This document shows positions 1-9,015 of a DNA stretch of 36,303 nucleotides, in pieces. This stretch comes from Candidatus Pacearchaeota archaeon (GTDB lineage Archaea > Nanobdellota > Nanobdellia > Pacearchaeales > GW2011-AR1). The stretch is from contig JAUYJY010000013.1 in the NCBI GenBank assembly GCA_030699205.1, positions 1 through 36,303 on the forward strand, written 5' to 3'. Numbering within the stretch: position 1 is the stretch's first letter; every line of letters starts with the position of its first letter. Position numbers and translations under genes: made by a program. Below the pieces are notes generated by a model that ran no database searches, was not told the origin of the DNA, and saw only the letters and a program-made list of their open reading frames with translations.

Positions 1-169
1 TATAGATAATTCTGATAATTGGAACACTATTTGTCCAGAATTCTCTATCTGTACAATTCTGAAAACAATTGTGCTAATCGGCAGAATTGTCCATATTTTG
101 AACAGTTTTTTGTTCTTCCGCTAATAGTCTAAGACAAATACCGTTCAATTATAAATGTCTTAGACTACA
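1..169 (+). repeat. Dispersed paired-hairpin element, B+C modules (truncated by window start)
   Basis: tatagataattctgataattggaacac...cagaattgtccatattttgaacagttttttgttcttccgctaatagtctaagacaaataccgttcaattataaatgtcttagactaca; matches the copies at 7468, 9016 and 35733. Confidence 0.95.
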
Positions 170-191
170 GAAAGGAAATTGTAAGAAGAGG

Positions 192-869
192 TTAGTATTC
201 TTTATGAATTAGATTGTAAAACGATTCTGCTTTTTTTCCTATTGTTTTTTTTAGTTCTTCTTCTGATGCGTTGAAGATGCTTTTTAATGATTTAAATTGA
301 TTGAGCAAGGATTTTGCTGTTGAGGGTCCGATTTGAGGGAAGCCCTCTAAAATATATTGTAATTGTTCTTTTTCTGTGAGGAATATTTTTGTTGCTCTTA
401 TTCCATGAGTTTGTGGTGATTTGATTTGCTTTTTTGCTAAAACTTCGAGGTATTTTGCGGTGTCTTTTTCATTTAAGGTGAATATTATGGGGGTTTTGAA
501 ATCTCTTATTATTGAGAGAATGAATCCGCGAAATGCATTTTCATGTAAACTTCCAATGTATAGGTTTTCGTTTTCAAGACCTTCAAGAATTAGAATTGGA
601 TTTGGATATTGTTTTAATTCTAAGAGCTGGGAAATGATGCGCTTGTTTATTATTGATGATTTGAAATCCGAGAGGGTTTTTCTTTCAATTGCAAAGTCAT
701 TTATAATATAATCTCCAACGGGAAGCTGTTTGAATTCCATTTCAAAACCAAGAGATTTTAAAATAGAAGGAATTAGGGAATTTTTCTCCCTATTATCTAT
801 TATTATTTTTTGTTTTGCGGTTTTTTGAGGGAGTTTTTTCTTGGAAAAGATGTTTAATAGTTTTGGCAT
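192..869 (-). CDS. ERCC4/XPF-type nuclease with C-terminal HhH region (Hef nuclease half)
   Basis: IIIDNREKNS...GDYIINDFAIERKTLSDF (ERCC4 nuclease motif) and FPQIGPSTAKSLLNQFKSLKSIF (HhH); directly downstream of the Hef-like helicase ORF. Confidence 0.85.
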   Translation of the reverse strand: MPKLLNIFSKKKLPQKTAKQKIIIDNREKNSLIPSILKSLGFEMEFKQLPVGDYIINDFAIERKTLSDFKSSIINKRIISQLLELKQYPNPILILEGLENENLYIGSLHENAFRGFILSIIRDFKTPIIFTLNEKDTAKYLEVLAKKQIKSPQTHGIRATKIFLTEKEQLQYILEGFPQIGPSTAKSLLNQFKSLKSIFNASEEELKKTIGKKAESFYNLIHKEY

Positions 870-872
870 TTT

Positions 873-2471
873 TTATTTAAAATCTTCGAGGGTTATTGAA
901 GATTTTTGGAGGTCATTGTTTTTTAATTCTTCTTTTAACTCTTCTTTCAAATCGGCCTTTACATTTGAAATGATTTTATGCATTTTCTTTTCTCTTGCAG
1001 ATGAGGCATAGTGGTGTATTTCATCTCTTGTGTTTTTAGTTACCATTATCTTTAATTTTCCGGGCATTAGTCTTGCTGTTCTGCCAGCACGCTGGATTTT
1101 TCTAATTGCGGAAGGTATTGGTTCATAAAAATAGACCGCATTGACTTCTGGAATGTCAAGACCTTCTTCTCCGATGGAAGTTGCACATAAAATATTTATC
1201 TTTCCCTCTCTAAAGTCTTCAATTATTTGTTTTTGTTCTTTTTGCGACATTCCTGATGTTTTGTTTGAGGTGCTTATTTTTTTTGTCTGTCCTACAAATA
1301 CAGAGGCGTTTATTTTTTTTAGTTGATTTAGGTTTTTTGCAATTGTAGACGCTGTTTCTCTAAATTGAGAGAAAATTATTATTTTGGCTTTTTCCTCTTC
1401 TGCGAATTCTTCTGCAATTAGGGTTTTTAGTTCTTCTATTTTGGGATGTTCTATTTGTTTTGAGATTAGATTTTCTAAGAGGTTGAAGGCAAGAGAAAAT
1501 TCGGGGGAATTAACAAGGGTTTGAACTCCCTTTGACTTTTTTTGCTCTGCTTGTTTTTTTAATCCAATAAGGTATTCTTTTAAGCCAGACAGGGTTTGGG
1601 TTTCGAGCAACTCAATGGCGTGAGATATTTTTATTGCCTGTGCAGTTAGGGACATTCCAATCATCGCTTGAAAGTTTTTTCCCCGTGATGTTGGGGTGAC
1701 CTGAGATGCAAGACGGGATTGGAGTTTAAGAAGAGTTATTTTGTTTGAAGGACCAAACAGAATATTTCGGTTTCTTAACTGGCTTACTTTTTTTTCGTAT
1801 AGTGTTTGCAGAAGGATGCGGATTTCCTGAAATTCTGCGGGGAAAGGGACTTCTATTTTTTGGAATTCTAATTCCTGAAGATAGGGTTTAACGTCGGGGG
1901 AGTCGCGAGTGCGGATTTCTACTTCATCGACAGAAAGGTTTTTGCAGATTTGTTTTACTTTTATTTGTTCGGAGCCGGGGGATGCAGTCAATCCGAGAAT
2001 TAGCTGGTTTTCTGCCTGTTGTTTGTATTGCTGTGCTATTTTATTGTAATCATAGTTTTTTAAACATCTGTGGGCTTCATCTATTACTAATAAAGACACA
2101 GATTTTAAATCATATAGGCCGTTTTGAAGGTCATTTGCAACGCATTGAGGCGTTGAAAAAACAATTTCTGCTGAATTCCATAGTTTTTGTCTTGAGCTTG
2201 CAGGGACTGAGCCTGTGAATAATTGAAGATCTGCGAATAATTCCGGGAGATTTTTCTTAAAAGATTCCATGTGTTGTTCTATTAAGGGTTTTGTTGGTGC
2301 GAGAATTAAGATTTTTTTTAGGGGGTGTTGTTTTAATCTATGAACTGAAAGCATCAATGCTATGAGTGTTTTTCCAATTCCTGTCGGTAAAACTACTAAT
2401 GTGTTTTGATTTTTAGCTGTTTCAAAAATGGCTTTCTGATAATCTCTTGGAATCATTTTAATTTCTTTCAT
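873..2471 (-). CDS. Hef/FANCM/MPH1-type SF2 helicase
   Basis: PRDYQKAIFETAKNQNTLVVLPTGIGKTLIA, LLVIDEAHR, GLTASPG, ATSIGEEGLDIPEVNAVYFYEPIPSAIRKIQRAGRTAR. Confidence 0.88.
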   Translation of the reverse strand: MKEIKMIPRDYQKAIFETAKNQNTLVVLPTGIGKTLIALMLSVHRLKQHPLKKILILAPTKPLIEQHMESFKKNLPELFADLQLFTGSVPASSRQKLWNSAEIVFSTPQCVANDLQNGLYDLKSVSLLVIDEAHRCLKNYDYNKIAQQYKQQAENQLILGLTASPGSEQIKVKQICKNLSVDEVEIRTRDSPDVKPYLQELEFQKIEVPFPAEFQEIRILLQTLYEKKVSQLRNRNILFGPSNKITLLKLQSRLASQVTPTSRGKNFQAMIGMSLTAQAIKISHAIELLETQTLSGLKEYLIGLKKQAEQKKSKGVQTLVNSPEFSLAFNLLENLISKQIEHPKIEELKTLIAEEFAEEEKAKIIIFSQFRETASTIAKNLNQLKKINASVFVGQTKKISTSNKTSGMSQKEQKQIIEDFREGKINILCATSIGEEGLDIPEVNAVYFYEPIPSAIRKIQRAGRTARLMPGKLKIMVTKNTRDEIHHYASSAREKKMHKIISNVKADLKEELKEELKNNDLQKSSITLEDFK

Positions 2472-2536
2472 AATAATCTTGGATGGGGGATATAGTTAAG
2501 GTTTTTGGTTATTGGGGAATTTATTCGAGTTTTATG

Positions 2537-2599
2537 TCGAAGTTGCTGATGCAGATGGATGCAACTTCGAGCACAAGAGAATTGCTTACTCTTGCAATT
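2537..2599. other. Two tandem perfect inverted repeats (10-bp and 6-bp stems)
   Basis: TCGAAGTTGC(2537-2546)/GCAACTTCGA(2561-2570); AATTGC(2580-2585)/GCAATT(2594-2599). Confidence 0.7.
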
Positions 2600-2633
2600 A
2601 AAATTTCAAGACGAAACGAGAGGGACTTTTTGA

Positions 2634-2726
2634 TATAGCAGAAGACAAAATATTTTGAACAGTTTTTTGTTCTTCCGCTAATAGTCTAAGACAAATACCT
2701 TTCAATTATAAATGTCTTAGACTATA
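2634..2726 (+). repeat. Dispersed paired-hairpin element, A+C form (93 bp)
   Basis: TATAGCAGAAGACAAAATATTTTGAACAGTTTTTTGTTCTTCCGCTAATAGTCTAAGACAAATACCTTTCAATTATAAATGTCTTAGACTATA. Confidence 0.97.
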
Positions 2727-2728
2727 GT

Positions 2729-3367
2729 TTAGACTAATAAAATTGAGTAGGTTGCAAAAATTAGGGTAATTGCTGCAAGAGTTGCGTAAATAACGCGGGA
2801 GCCAAAAAATATCTGCGTTCCATCCAGTTTTGAAATTGGGAGGAGGTTGAAAAATGCATAATATGCGGCTAACTTTGATAATGTGCTTAAATCAGCAAAC
2901 CAATATCCTATGAAAGAGATTAATAGAACTGCAATTATTCCTGCCGCACCGATTAATGAATTGTGGAAGTCAGTCATTTCTGTGAAACTCATATGCCCAA
3001 ATCTTCTTGCCGCACGTCTTTTTAGTGCACGAGTTTCATAGGTTAGGAATGTAAATATTTTGAAGTAGCCGAGTGTAAAAATGGTGAAAAAAATTGGGAG
3101 GATTATTCCCATTGGGATGCTTTTTTTTAAGTGCCATGCGGGGCGGAAGCCGAAACGTTTCCATTGCCAGAGTTCATGCTGTACATTGGAGTCTAACTGC
3201 AAGGCAATTATTTTTTTACCAAGAATATTTCCGCAGATGATAATAAATGAGAAAAGGAGGAGAAGACCGAGAGAAGAAATATCAAAGGAGATTAATTCAT
3301 TAAATCCTGAGATGATTGTCATTGCAAGGATGGCTATTATTATCTGCAATAATTCTTGTTCTTTCAT
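2729..3367 (-). CDS. Multi-pass membrane protein, M50 (site-2 protease)-like, possibly inactive
   Basis: Hydrophobic segments; FFNLLPISKLDGTQIFFGSR resembles the M50 N-x-x-P-x-x-x-LDG motif; no HExxH motif seen. Confidence 0.55.
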   Translation of the reverse strand: MKEQELLQIIIAILAMTIISGFNELISFDISSLGLLLLFSFIIICGNILGKKIIALQLDSNVQHELWQWKRFGFRPAWHLKKSIPMGIILPIFFTIFTLGYFKIFTFLTYETRALKRRAARRFGHMSFTEMTDFHNSLIGAAGIIAVLLISFIGYWFADLSTLSKLAAYYAFFNLLPISKLDGTQIFFGSRVIYATLAAITLIFATYSILLV

Positions 3368-3504
3368 AATTAAAAATGGGGGCAGTTTTATATAAAGATT
3401 TGCCTGTGAATTGAGAGCATTAATGCAGTTTAATATATTTGTTTGCCAAACGTAAAGTATAAATAGTGTTTATAGTAATTTCTTATATGTTAAGAATAAA
3501 AAAG

Positions 3505-3792
3505 ATGGCGGAAGTGATTGGGAGGCATGTTTATACTTCTGATGGGGATTATTTTGGACAGATTGAAGATGTAAATTTGTTGGATAATAAAGTTGATGGC
3601 TGGAAAATTAAGATAGGAAGCGGGTTTATGAATCTTCTTGGGGGAGCGAGAGGAGTTATTATTCCACAGCAGTTTGTAAGGGCTATTGGGGATATTTTTA
3701 TTGTTAATCGGGCTTCTTTGCCTGCGGGAGAAGAAAATATAGATGTTTCTTCGGAGATGAATTTGGAAAGACAGGGATTTGATGGTTTCTAA
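3505..3792 (+). CDS. PRC-barrel domain protein
   Basis: MAEVIGRHVYTSDGDYFGQIEDVNLLDNKVDGWKI; ORF track starts at 3466 but ATG at 3505 is the more likely start. Confidence 0.75.
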   Translation: MAEVIGRHVYTSDGDYFGQIEDVNLLDNKVDGWKIKIGSGFMNLLGGARGVIIPQQFVRAIGDIFIVNRASLPAGEENIDVSSEMNLERQGFDGF

Positions 3793-3984
3793 TAAGTTAA
3801 ATTAAATGTAGTGTGGGGGGGTTGAATGGTATTGTTGTTGATGGGGATGATTTGAATAATTTTAATTTGAGTTGTTATGTTTTGTTAAGTTGTTTGATAA
3901 ATTTAATTTAGTGGGAGGTTTTATGGTTTTGTTTAATGAATTGTAATCTTTTTTGTAATTGTGGGAAAATGAGGTTAGTATAAA
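3790..3984 (+). other. C-depleted intergenic tract
   Basis: No C on the + strand from 3790 to 3947 and only one C (3948) up to 3984. Confidence 0.85.
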
Positions 3985-4080
3985 CCCAATTTGTTATTGA
4001 TGTATTATTAGAAGTATGGATTAAATTGTGATAAAAGTTTATATAGTATTAAAGATAAATAAAATTGATGAAAAGAAGGT

Positions 4081-4593
4081 ATGAATAATATGGCGACAAT
4101 ATTTACGAGCCCCTTTTTTGTAAGTTATTTACTTCCTTTTATTTTGGTTTTTACGGTTGTTTTTGCGATTTTGCAGAAGTCTGGGATTTTAGGGAAAGAT
4201 AAAAAACAGATTGATGCAATAGTTGGGTTTGTAATCGGATTGATTGTAATTTCTTTTGCAAACGCAGTTGGAATAATTAATAGTTTACTTCCATTTCTGG
4301 CAGTTGCAGTTGTTGTAATTCTTGTGTTTTTGATTTTGCTTGCGATGGTTTATGTGGGTGCCGATGGAAAGTTTGAAATTCCTAAAATCTATAAGGTTTC
4401 AATTGGTGCTCTTGCGGCTATTACCGTCTTGATTGCCGTCTTGATTGTGACGGGGGCGTGGGATTACCTTGTAAATACATGGTTTGGAGGAGCTTCAGGG
4501 GAAGGGGGAATAACTAATTTTATTTTTATAATTCTTGTTTTGGTCGTTATAGGTTTTATTGTTTGGCCTAAAGATAAAAAGGATAAACCATAG
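4081..4593 (+). CDS. Multi-TM membrane protein, paralog 1 of a local family
   Basis: YLLPFILVFTVVFAILQKSGILGKDKKQIDAIVGFVIGLIVIS; same pattern in ORFs at 4793 and 6893. Confidence 0.75.
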   Translation: MNNMATIFTSPFFVSYLLPFILVFTVVFAILQKSGILGKDKKQIDAIVGFVIGLIVISFANAVGIINSLLPFLAVAVVVILVFLILLAMVYVGADGKFEIPKIYKVSIGALAAITVLIAVLIVTGAWDYLVNTWFGGASGEGGITNFIFIILVLVVIGFIVWPKDKKDKP

Positions 4594-4653
4594 ATAAAAA
4601 CATTTTGGGATTAATGAGTGACTGAGATTAAAATGAGGGGTTAAGTTTTGGAA

Positions 4654-4746
4654 TATAGCAGAAGACAAAATATTTTGAACAGTTTTTTGTTCTTCCGCTA
4701 ATAGTCTGAGACAAATACATTTCAATTATAAATGTCTTAGACTATA
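4654..4746 (+). repeat. Dispersed paired-hairpin element, A+C form (93 bp)
   Basis: Same as the 2634 copy with AGTCTGAGACA and loop AT variant. Confidence 0.97.
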
Positions 4747-4792
4747 AAAGGAAATTAGAAACATATTTAAATAACTCTTGAGTGTTTTGGAT

Positions 4793-5377
4793 ATGATAAG
4801 TGGTGTGATGTCGGCGTTTAGTTTTATGCAGTTGTTTTCTTTGTATGATTTGTACAATTCATGGGAGAATGTCGGGGTGTTTGATTTTTTCCTTCCAATG
4901 TTATTGATTTTTGCAGTTATTTTTGGAATTTTAATTTCAACGAAGGTTTTGGGTGATAACAGGGGGATTAGTTTTATTATTGCGATTGCGATTGCTTTGA
5001 TGGCTATGAGACTCAGTATAGTTTCGCAGTTCTTTACTTTGGTGTTTCCTGGATTGGGTATTGGAATTGCAGTTTTAATTGTGGTTTTGATTATGGCTGG
5101 GCTGTTTATGAGCAATGCAAATTATAGGACTTGGCTTCCCACTTTCTTTTGGGGCGGAATTGTTATAGGGTTGATAATAGTTATTGCTGTTTTGAATGAT
5201 TTTGCATGGTTTGGAAGTTATTGGTGGCAGGCAAATTGGGTTTCTGTTATTTGGATAGTTATCGTTGGTGTTATTCTTCTGCCTTTGCTTTTGCCTAAAG
5301 ATACAGATAAAGAATTTGCTGCGAAAGAAGCGAGACATCAATTACCAATGAAGCATATTAGGCAAGATAGTCCTTGA
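4793..5377 (+). CDS. Multi-TM membrane protein, paralog 2 of a local family
   Basis: FDFFLPMLLIFAVIFGILISTKVLGDNRGISFIIAIAIALMAM; track start is TTG 4778, ATG at 4793 with TATA-like ATATTTAAATA about 27 bp upstream. Confidence 0.72.
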   Translation: MISGVMSAFSFMQLFSLYDLYNSWENVGVFDFFLPMLLIFAVIFGILISTKVLGDNRGISFIIAIAIALMAMRLSIVSQFFTLVFPGLGIGIAVLIVVLIMAGLFMSNANYRTWLPTFFWGGIVIGLIIVIAVLNDFAWFGSYWWQANWVSVIWIVIVGVILLPLLLPKDTDKEFAAKEARHQLPMKHIRQDSP

Positions 5378-5446
5378 TTTTTTAGATTTAGTTGTTTGAT
5401 GGCGTTGTCTACTTAAAGTCATTTTGTCCTAAATTATTAAAATAAC

Positions 5447-5539
5447 TATAGCAGAAGACAAAATATTTTGAACAGTTTTTTGTTCTTCCGCTAATAGTCT
5501 AAGACAAATACCTTTCAATTATAAATGTCTTAGACTATA
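5447..5539 (+). repeat. Dispersed paired-hairpin element, A+C form (93 bp)
   Basis: TATAGCAGAAGAC...GTTCTTCCGCTAATAGTCTAAGACA...TGTCTTAGACTATA. Confidence 0.97.
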
Positions 5540-5580
5540 ATATTGGAAAGAATAGTTTAATTTTTGTCAATAATAATTTG

Positions 5581-5760
5581 ATGTGTGGTTTGGAGATTTT
5601 TGGTTTTTGGGGGTTTGTGGTTGGGGAGATGGGGCTTGGGAGATTGAGGGTTTGTGGTTGGGGATTTTTGGTTTAGTGGATTTTAGATTTTGGGCTTGAG
5701 GGGGGGGTTTTTAGGGAAGAGGTTTAGAGAAGGGAGAGAAAATTTAGGGAGGGTGGATTT
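5581..5760 (+). other. G/T-rich, C-depleted intergenic tract with G-quadruplex-capable motif
   Basis: Only two C residues on the + strand in 180 nt; GGGG-AGAT-GGGG-CTT-GGG-AGATTGA-GGG at 5623-5650. Confidence 0.8.
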
Positions 5761-5950
5761 AAATTTAGTTCATAAGGGGTGAAGGGATACACTAAGAATA
5801 AAGGGATTACATAATTATCAATTGTGGGATTATTTTATTGTTCTTGATTTCTATGTTATCTCATGTCTTGCAAAGAGATTTTATTGAAAACCAAGGTGGA
5901 TTTTTCTTAATAAAGAAGAATAAAAGAATAAAAGAATAAAAGAGGTGTTA

Positions 5951-6709
5951 TTAAATACACGCCCCATTGGAGCATATTGAGGTCATCCCATTCGCACAGC
6001 TTGAACCCCAACTATATGAATAACCTCCAGAACAATAATACTCGACTATCGTGGTGTTACTTGTGCAATAATCACTATAGCTATAATAGCTCTGATTCAG
6101 GTACCCGCTTACCTCTCCAAATATTGTTAGAGCATATCCTCCATCTGTATCAAAACAGGTGTTTAGGGTTGAATAATCTACCACTGCATAAACTTGTGCA
6201 ATTCTTCCGCCATACTTTGAACTGTATGATTTCATACCAGCTTCAAGTGCATCAACTTGTGCAATAGTCCATGCAGAACCTGTTGAGGGATTTGTTGTGT
6301 AAACCTCGCTATAATAATCATAGTTTGATGTCAATCCTTTCAGAGAACCAATGTAGTTTATGCCGTTTGATCTGACTAAAGGCTGAAATTGATATCTCGC
6401 AGGATTGTATCTCTGGCCATGGAAATATAGTGTTATACTATTGATTATTTCATCAGTTAATCCAGTATCCTGAAATACGAAGGATTCATATTTGTTTTTT
6501 GAATTAGTGTATAAATTATCCTGTATATCTGATATATTTTCACTTACACATTCCCATTCTGACGAACCAGAACTACAACCAGAATTAGCCCACTCAGAAT
6601 AATCTCCTTGTGCATTTGGCCTAATTGTTAATGTATCTGCACTGGCAATGCTTGTTAAAATCAATGTTGAAGCGAATAGAATTCCTAAAAAAATTAATTC
6701 TTTTTTCAT
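5951..6709 (-). CDS. Secreted Cys-containing surface protein with signal peptide
   Basis: MKKELIFLGILFASTLILTSIASADT signal peptide; C-terminal CFDTDGGYALTIFGEVSGYLNQSYYSYSDYC...C...C...C. Confidence 0.7.
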   Translation of the reverse strand: MKKELIFLGILFASTLILTSIASADTLTIRPNAQGDYSEWANSGCSSGSSEWECVSENISDIQDNLYTNSKNKYESFVFQDTGLTDEIINSITLYFHGQRYNPARYQFQPLVRSNGINYIGSLKGLTSNYDYYSEVYTTNPSTGSAWTIAQVDALEAGMKSYSSKYGGRIAQVYAVVDYSTLNTCFDTDGGYALTIFGEVSGYLNQSYYSYSDYCTSNTTIVEYYCSGGYSYSWGSSCANGMTSICSNGACI

Positions 6710-6892
6710 TTTTTACCCCCTTTCATTTTATGTTCTTTGTAATTTATCACTAATCTATATAAGGATATATGTTCTTTATGCATCTGAATTTTTTAGGATA
6801 AACTTAATAGACTTGCAGAATGGGGTAATAGGTTGTTACTTTATAGTTAAGATAACCGAAAGGTTTAAATATGGTTGTTTAGTTTATTTTTT

Positions 6893-7402
6893 ATGGCAGA
6901 AACAATTGCTGTTGGGTACTTATCGCCTGTATTGGCTTTCTTAGTTGTTTTTGTAGTTCTTTTTGCGATACTTATGAAGACAAAATTGCTGGGTGATGAG
7001 AAATTAATACAAATTTTAGTTTCTTTTGTTGTTGCTAGTATTTTTGTTGTTTCAGATAATTTGAGGAGTTTTGTGCTGGAGATTGTTCCTTGGTTTGCTG
7101 TTTTGTTGATGCTGCTGTTTTTTATATTAATATTTGTTAATTTCTTGGGAAAGGGAGAAATTGCAGGGAAGGGAATTGGATGGGTATTTATTGTGTTGAT
7201 GTTTTTTGTTTTTATAGGAGTTGGGTTTAAGATTTTTGCGGGGGGATTTGCACCTTATCTTCCAGGGTACTTTTATGGATACGAGGGAAATCCCGCTTTA
7301 CTTGGATTTACTGATTGGCTTTATTCTCCAAGGATAGCAGGGGCAATTATTTTGTTAGTTGTTGGGGGAATTGTTAGTTGGTTTTTAGTGAAGAAAGGTT
7401 AA
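6893..7402 (+). CDS. Multi-TM membrane protein, paralog 3 of a local family
   Basis: YLSPVLAFLVVFVVLFAILMKTKLLGDEKLIQILVSFVVASIFVVS; track start 6875, internal ATG at MAETIAV is more likely. Confidence 0.72.
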   Translation: MAETIAVGYLSPVLAFLVVFVVLFAILMKTKLLGDEKLIQILVSFVVASIFVVSDNLRSFVLEIVPWFAVLLMLLFFILIFVNFLGKGEIAGKGIGWVFIVLMFFVFIGVGFKIFAGGFAPYLPGYFYGYEGNPALLGFTDWLYSPRIAGAIILLVVGGIVSWFLVKKG

Positions 7403-7467
7403 ACTTTTTCATATAAAGTATATGAGTTTGTGTAGCTACAACATTTAAGAGTATACTGCCTAAGATA

Positions 7468-7653
7468 TATAGTAGAAGACAAAATATAGATAATTCTGAT
7501 AATTGGAACACTATTTGTCCAGAATTCTCTATCTGTACAATTCTGAAAACAATTGTGCTAATCAACAGAATTGTCCATATTTTGAATAGTTTTTTGTTCT
7601 TCCGCTAATAGTCTAAGACAAATACAGTTCAATTATAAATGTCTTAGACTATA
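7468..7653 (+). repeat. Dispersed paired-hairpin element, A+B+C long form (186 bp)
   Basis: TATAGTAGAAGACAAAATA-TAGATAATTCTG...CAGAATTGTCCATA-TTTTGAATAG...GACTATA. Confidence 0.97.
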
Positions 7654-7692
7654 CTATGAAGTCATTCAAGCATTATGAGTTAGAGTTACTGA

Positions 7693-7731
7693 AAGTTGGG
7701 AATTAAAAGATTTAAGTTGGGAATTAAAAGA
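7693..7731 (+). repeat. Short tandem direct repeat, 2 copies
   Basis: AAGTTGGGAATTAAAAGA at 7693-7710 and 7714-7731. Confidence 0.85.
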
Positions 7732-7738
7732 GTTACTT

Positions 7739-8476
7739 TTATTTTTTAGTGGTGGTTTTTTTAGGTTTTTGATGGGCTTTTAAATCTGGAAGGGCTTTAC
7801 TGAAAGACTGCTGGGTTGCAATGAGTTCTTTTTTGATGTCTTCTATGTTTGTAACGTAGTCACCCACTTTTCTTAATACTGAAGATTGAAGGATATCTAT
7901 TGTTTTTTCTATTCTTTTCAGGCGTTCTTCTATTGAGTCTGTTTTTGATTCAATTGTTGTTTTGAAATCTATTACTTTGTCTATTTTTTTTCTTATTTCT
8001 CCTAATTTTTCGGATACGACTTGTTCTGAAATTTCAGTGATTGTATCAGGGCTTATTGATGCGGGTGCATATCCATATTCTCCGTAATTCTCTGTGTAAT
8101 TTGACTGATTTGGATATTGGTTTTCATATTGTTCTGTTTGGTTTGGGAGGTATTCAGATATTTCCTGTGTCTTTGGAGAAGTTTGCATTATTGACTTTTG
8201 CATACCAGAAACTTCTTGCTGGCCCGGAAATTGAGAATTTTGTGCATCTGGATTTTGAAATTGTTCGTCGTTGTTTTCTTCCTGATATTGCACTTCAGGG
8301 TCTTGCTGAATTTGGTTTTCTTCTACTGGTTGTTCAACTGCGGCCTTTATTTTACTTTGCGATAGTGCTTCTGAAATCTCTTTATAAGAAATTCCCTGTT
8401 CTTGAAGGGCTTCGACTATTTGATTTTCCTGCATTCCCTGTTCATACATTTTTTTTACTTCTTCTAATACTGACAT
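7739..8476 (-). CDS. Coiled-coil protein with Gln/Asn-rich linker, function unknown
   Basis: N-terminal helical MSVLEEVKKMYEQGMQENQIVEALQEQG, Q/N-rich middle, C-terminal coiled coil IEERLKRIEKTIDILQSSV. Confidence 0.65.
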   Translation of the reverse strand: MSVLEEVKKMYEQGMQENQIVEALQEQGISYKEISEALSQSKIKAAVEQPVEENQIQQDPEVQYQEENNDEQFQNPDAQNSQFPGQQEVSGMQKSIMQTSPKTQEISEYLPNQTEQYENQYPNQSNYTENYGEYGYAPASISPDTITEISEQVVSEKLGEIRKKIDKVIDFKTTIESKTDSIEERLKRIEKTIDILQSSVLRKVGDYVTNIEDIKKELIATQQSFSKALPDLKAHQKPKKTTTKK

Positions 8477-8481
8477 TTTAT

Positions 8482-8796
8482 TTATTTTAAATGGGGTTTA
8501 AATATATCAAACTGCCTTTGTAAAATCATTAATTCTTCCTTTCTTGCCGTTTCTGAAAGATGTTCTGAAATTCTTTTTAAGAATTCCTGCATTTGAAGAT
8601 TTTCTTGTTTTATTTTTAATACGGCTTTTTTTAATTCCTGAATTTCTTCTAAAATTGTTTCTCTATCTTCTATTAAATTTTTCCCTACTAAAAGTGTTCT
8701 GTCTTTTAGGAGTCTTTGTTTTTCTTCTATATCTCTCAATCGTGTGTTAACTTCTGAGAAATATTGCTGTTCTGCTGACTCATATGCCTCTTCCAT
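8482..8796 (-). CDS. Coiled-coil protein, function unknown
   Basis: Heptad-rich, ends 5 bp before the 7739..8476 gene on the same strand; likely same transcript. Confidence 0.65.
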   Translation of the reverse strand: MEEAYESAEQQYFSEVNTRLRDIEEKQRLLKDRTLLVGKNLIEDRETILEEIQELKKAVLKIKQENLQMQEFLKRISEHLSETARKEELMILQRQFDIFKPHLK

Positions 8797-8837
8797 GTCT
8801 TTTAAAAGGGCATTGAGTTTAAAATACTTGTTGTTTA

Positions 8838-8930
8838 TATAGCAGAAGACAAAATATTTTGAACAGTTTTTTGTTCTTCCGCTAATAGTCTAAGACAAAT
8901 ACCTTTCAATTATAAATGTCTTAGACTATA
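8838..8930 (+). repeat. Dispersed paired-hairpin element, A+C form (93 bp)
   Basis: Near-identical to the 2634 copy. Confidence 0.97.
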
Positions 8931-9015
8931 TTCTTTAACATTCGTTAAAATCTAAGGACTTTTGATTAGAGATTTTTGATATTGATTTTTTGGGAGTTAT
9001 AAAAGGTTTTGAAAT

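Noticed and set aside
4726-5115. Minus-strand ORFs over the membrane protein genes (also 5075..5341, 4495..4725, 8041..8490)
   Set aside because: Lie opposite well-supported coding genes and partly across repeats; composition typical of spurious antisense frames.
7374-7565. ORF 63 aa (-) overlapping the repeat
   Set aside because: Arises from the repeat sequence; not a conserved gene in other copies of the element.
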